Below are positions 6,973-7,391 of a stretch of 7,391 nucleotides of DNA, piece by piece. A program made the position numbers and the translations under genes. How positions within the stretch are numbered: position 1 is the stretch's first letter; each line of letters begins with the position of its first letter. The notes under the pieces are model-generated. The model had not been told where the DNA came from, ran no database searches, and saw nothing but the letters and a program-made list of their open reading frames with translations. The stretch comes from Undibacterium sp. (GTDB lineage Bacteria; Pseudomonadota; Gammaproteobacteria; Burkholderiales; Burkholderiaceae), in assembly GCA_014376575.1 (NCBI GenBank), contig JACMRF010000006.1, positions 1 through 7,391 of the forward strand, in the 5' to 3' direction.

Positions 6973-7391
6973 CTAAAGCAACACAATATCGTATTGCTCC
7001 TGCGCCATCGCAGCTTCTGCCTGTAGTGAAATGGGCTTGCCTATAAAGTCACTTAAACCAGCCAAGTGCTGGCTTTCTTCATCTAAAAAAACTTCAATGA
7101 CTTTAGGTGAAGCGATGATGCGAAATTCACGCGGATCAAACTGACGGGCTTCACGCAGAATTTCTCGCAAAATATCGTAGCTCACACTGCGTGCGGTCTT
7201 AACGACACCTTTACCTGTACAGGCCATACAAGGTTCGCACAGCTGATGGGCCAGAGATTCGCGAATTCTCTTGCGCGTCATTTCCAGTAAACCCAGGGCT
7301 GAAAATCCATTAACCGAAGTTTTAATACGGTCACGCGCAAGTTGTTTTTGAAACTCTACCAAGACAGCATCGCGGTGATTTATTTTAATCA
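6973..7391 (-). CDS. rng: Ribonuclease G (RNase E/G family), C-terminal part, 5' end outside the window
   Basis: The frame is open to the right edge of the window, leaving 138 complete residues of the C-terminus. The sequence HRDAVLVEF followed by LARDR, NGFSALGLLEMTRKR and RESLAH is the conserved RNase E/G core just after the catalytic region. LCEPCMAC (codons 7219-7242) holds the Zn-link cysteines that join subunits in the RNase E/G family. The tail REFRIIAS, FLDEESQHLAGL and IGKPISLQ, ending EQYDIVLL, matches RNase G rather than the longer RNase E. RNase G processes the 16S rRNA 5' end and decays some mRNAs. The first partial base pair of a codon at the edge fits the Met of the DFIDM motif, which would put a catalytic Asp just outside (inference). 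A TTG at 7362 is an internal Leu, not the start. It ends 23 nt before the deacetylase. Confidence 0.95.
   Translation of the reverse strand, partial: IKINHRDAVLVEFQKQLARDRIKTSVNGFSALGLLEMTRKRIRESLAHQLCEPCMACTGKGVVKTARSVSYDILREILREARQFDPREFRIIASPKVIEVFLDEESQHLAGLSDFIGKPISLQAEAAMAQEQYDIVLL

Noticed and set aside
7360..7362. TTG at 7362 as a start for a 129-residue protein
   Set aside because: The frame stays open to the window edge and reads as the conserved RNase G core, so the codon is an internal leucine.
1..7391. tRNA, rRNA, CRISPR array, insertion sequence, toxin-antitoxin or phage genes
   Set aside because: The coding features occupy almost all of the window, the gaps are 2, 48 and 23 nt, and no repeats or motifs of these kinds were seen.

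Overview
The window is a stretch of Gram-negative lipopolysaccharide (LPS) and cell-envelope genes. It is densely coded and laid out as two converging transcription units. The organism is probably a betaproteobacterium, most likely of the Burkholderiales. That rests on recalled family resemblance, because no search was possible: the MsbA has a VRLHSAQ stretch and a VGHN lead-in to its LSGGQ signature, and the RNase G C-terminus looks like betaproteobacterial RNase G. The genus cannot be read from the window.

Plus strand, 1-4997: (i) the C-terminal 257 residues of a glycosyltransferase family 9 (GT9, heptosyltransferase-like) protein whose start lies left of the window; (ii) after 2 nt, an 11-12 segment O-antigen ligase/polymerase-family membrane protein, probably WaaL; (iii) overlapping it by 8 nt, a second GT9 enzyme with a long N-terminal extension; (iv) overlapping that by 4 nt, a complete MsbA-type lipid A/LPS flippase. 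Together these describe the late steps of LPS assembly: sugar addition to the core in the cytoplasm, flipping of the lipid A-core across the inner membrane, and joining of O-polysaccharide to the core in the periplasm. The tight overlaps and lack of clear Shine-Dalgarno sequences suggest translational coupling. No promoter is visible, so the unit probably starts upstream.

Minus strand, 7391-5046: (v) the C-terminal part of RNase G, whose start lies right of the window; (vi) 23 nt on, a NodB-type polysaccharide deacetylase with no visible signal peptide; (vii) sharing one base with it (TAATG), a family 4 (GT4) glycosyltransferase. The deacetylase and GT4 look like a functional pair acting on a sugar intermediate, but their substrate cannot be deduced.

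The two units meet tail to tail with only 48 nt between them and no convincing terminator. Base composition changes along the window. The ligase and second GT9 are very AT-rich (single 60-base lines as low as 17-20% G+C), while the MsbA nucleotide-binding domain and the minus-strand genes sit near 50%. This fits an acquired or fast-evolving LPS cassette next to conserved housekeeping DNA. I saw no RNA gene, insertion sequence, CRISPR array, origin or attachment site, and no clear sign of a previously undescribed system. The most interesting points are the deacetylase-GT4 pair, the linking of MsbA to the ligase cassette, and the composition change inside msbA.
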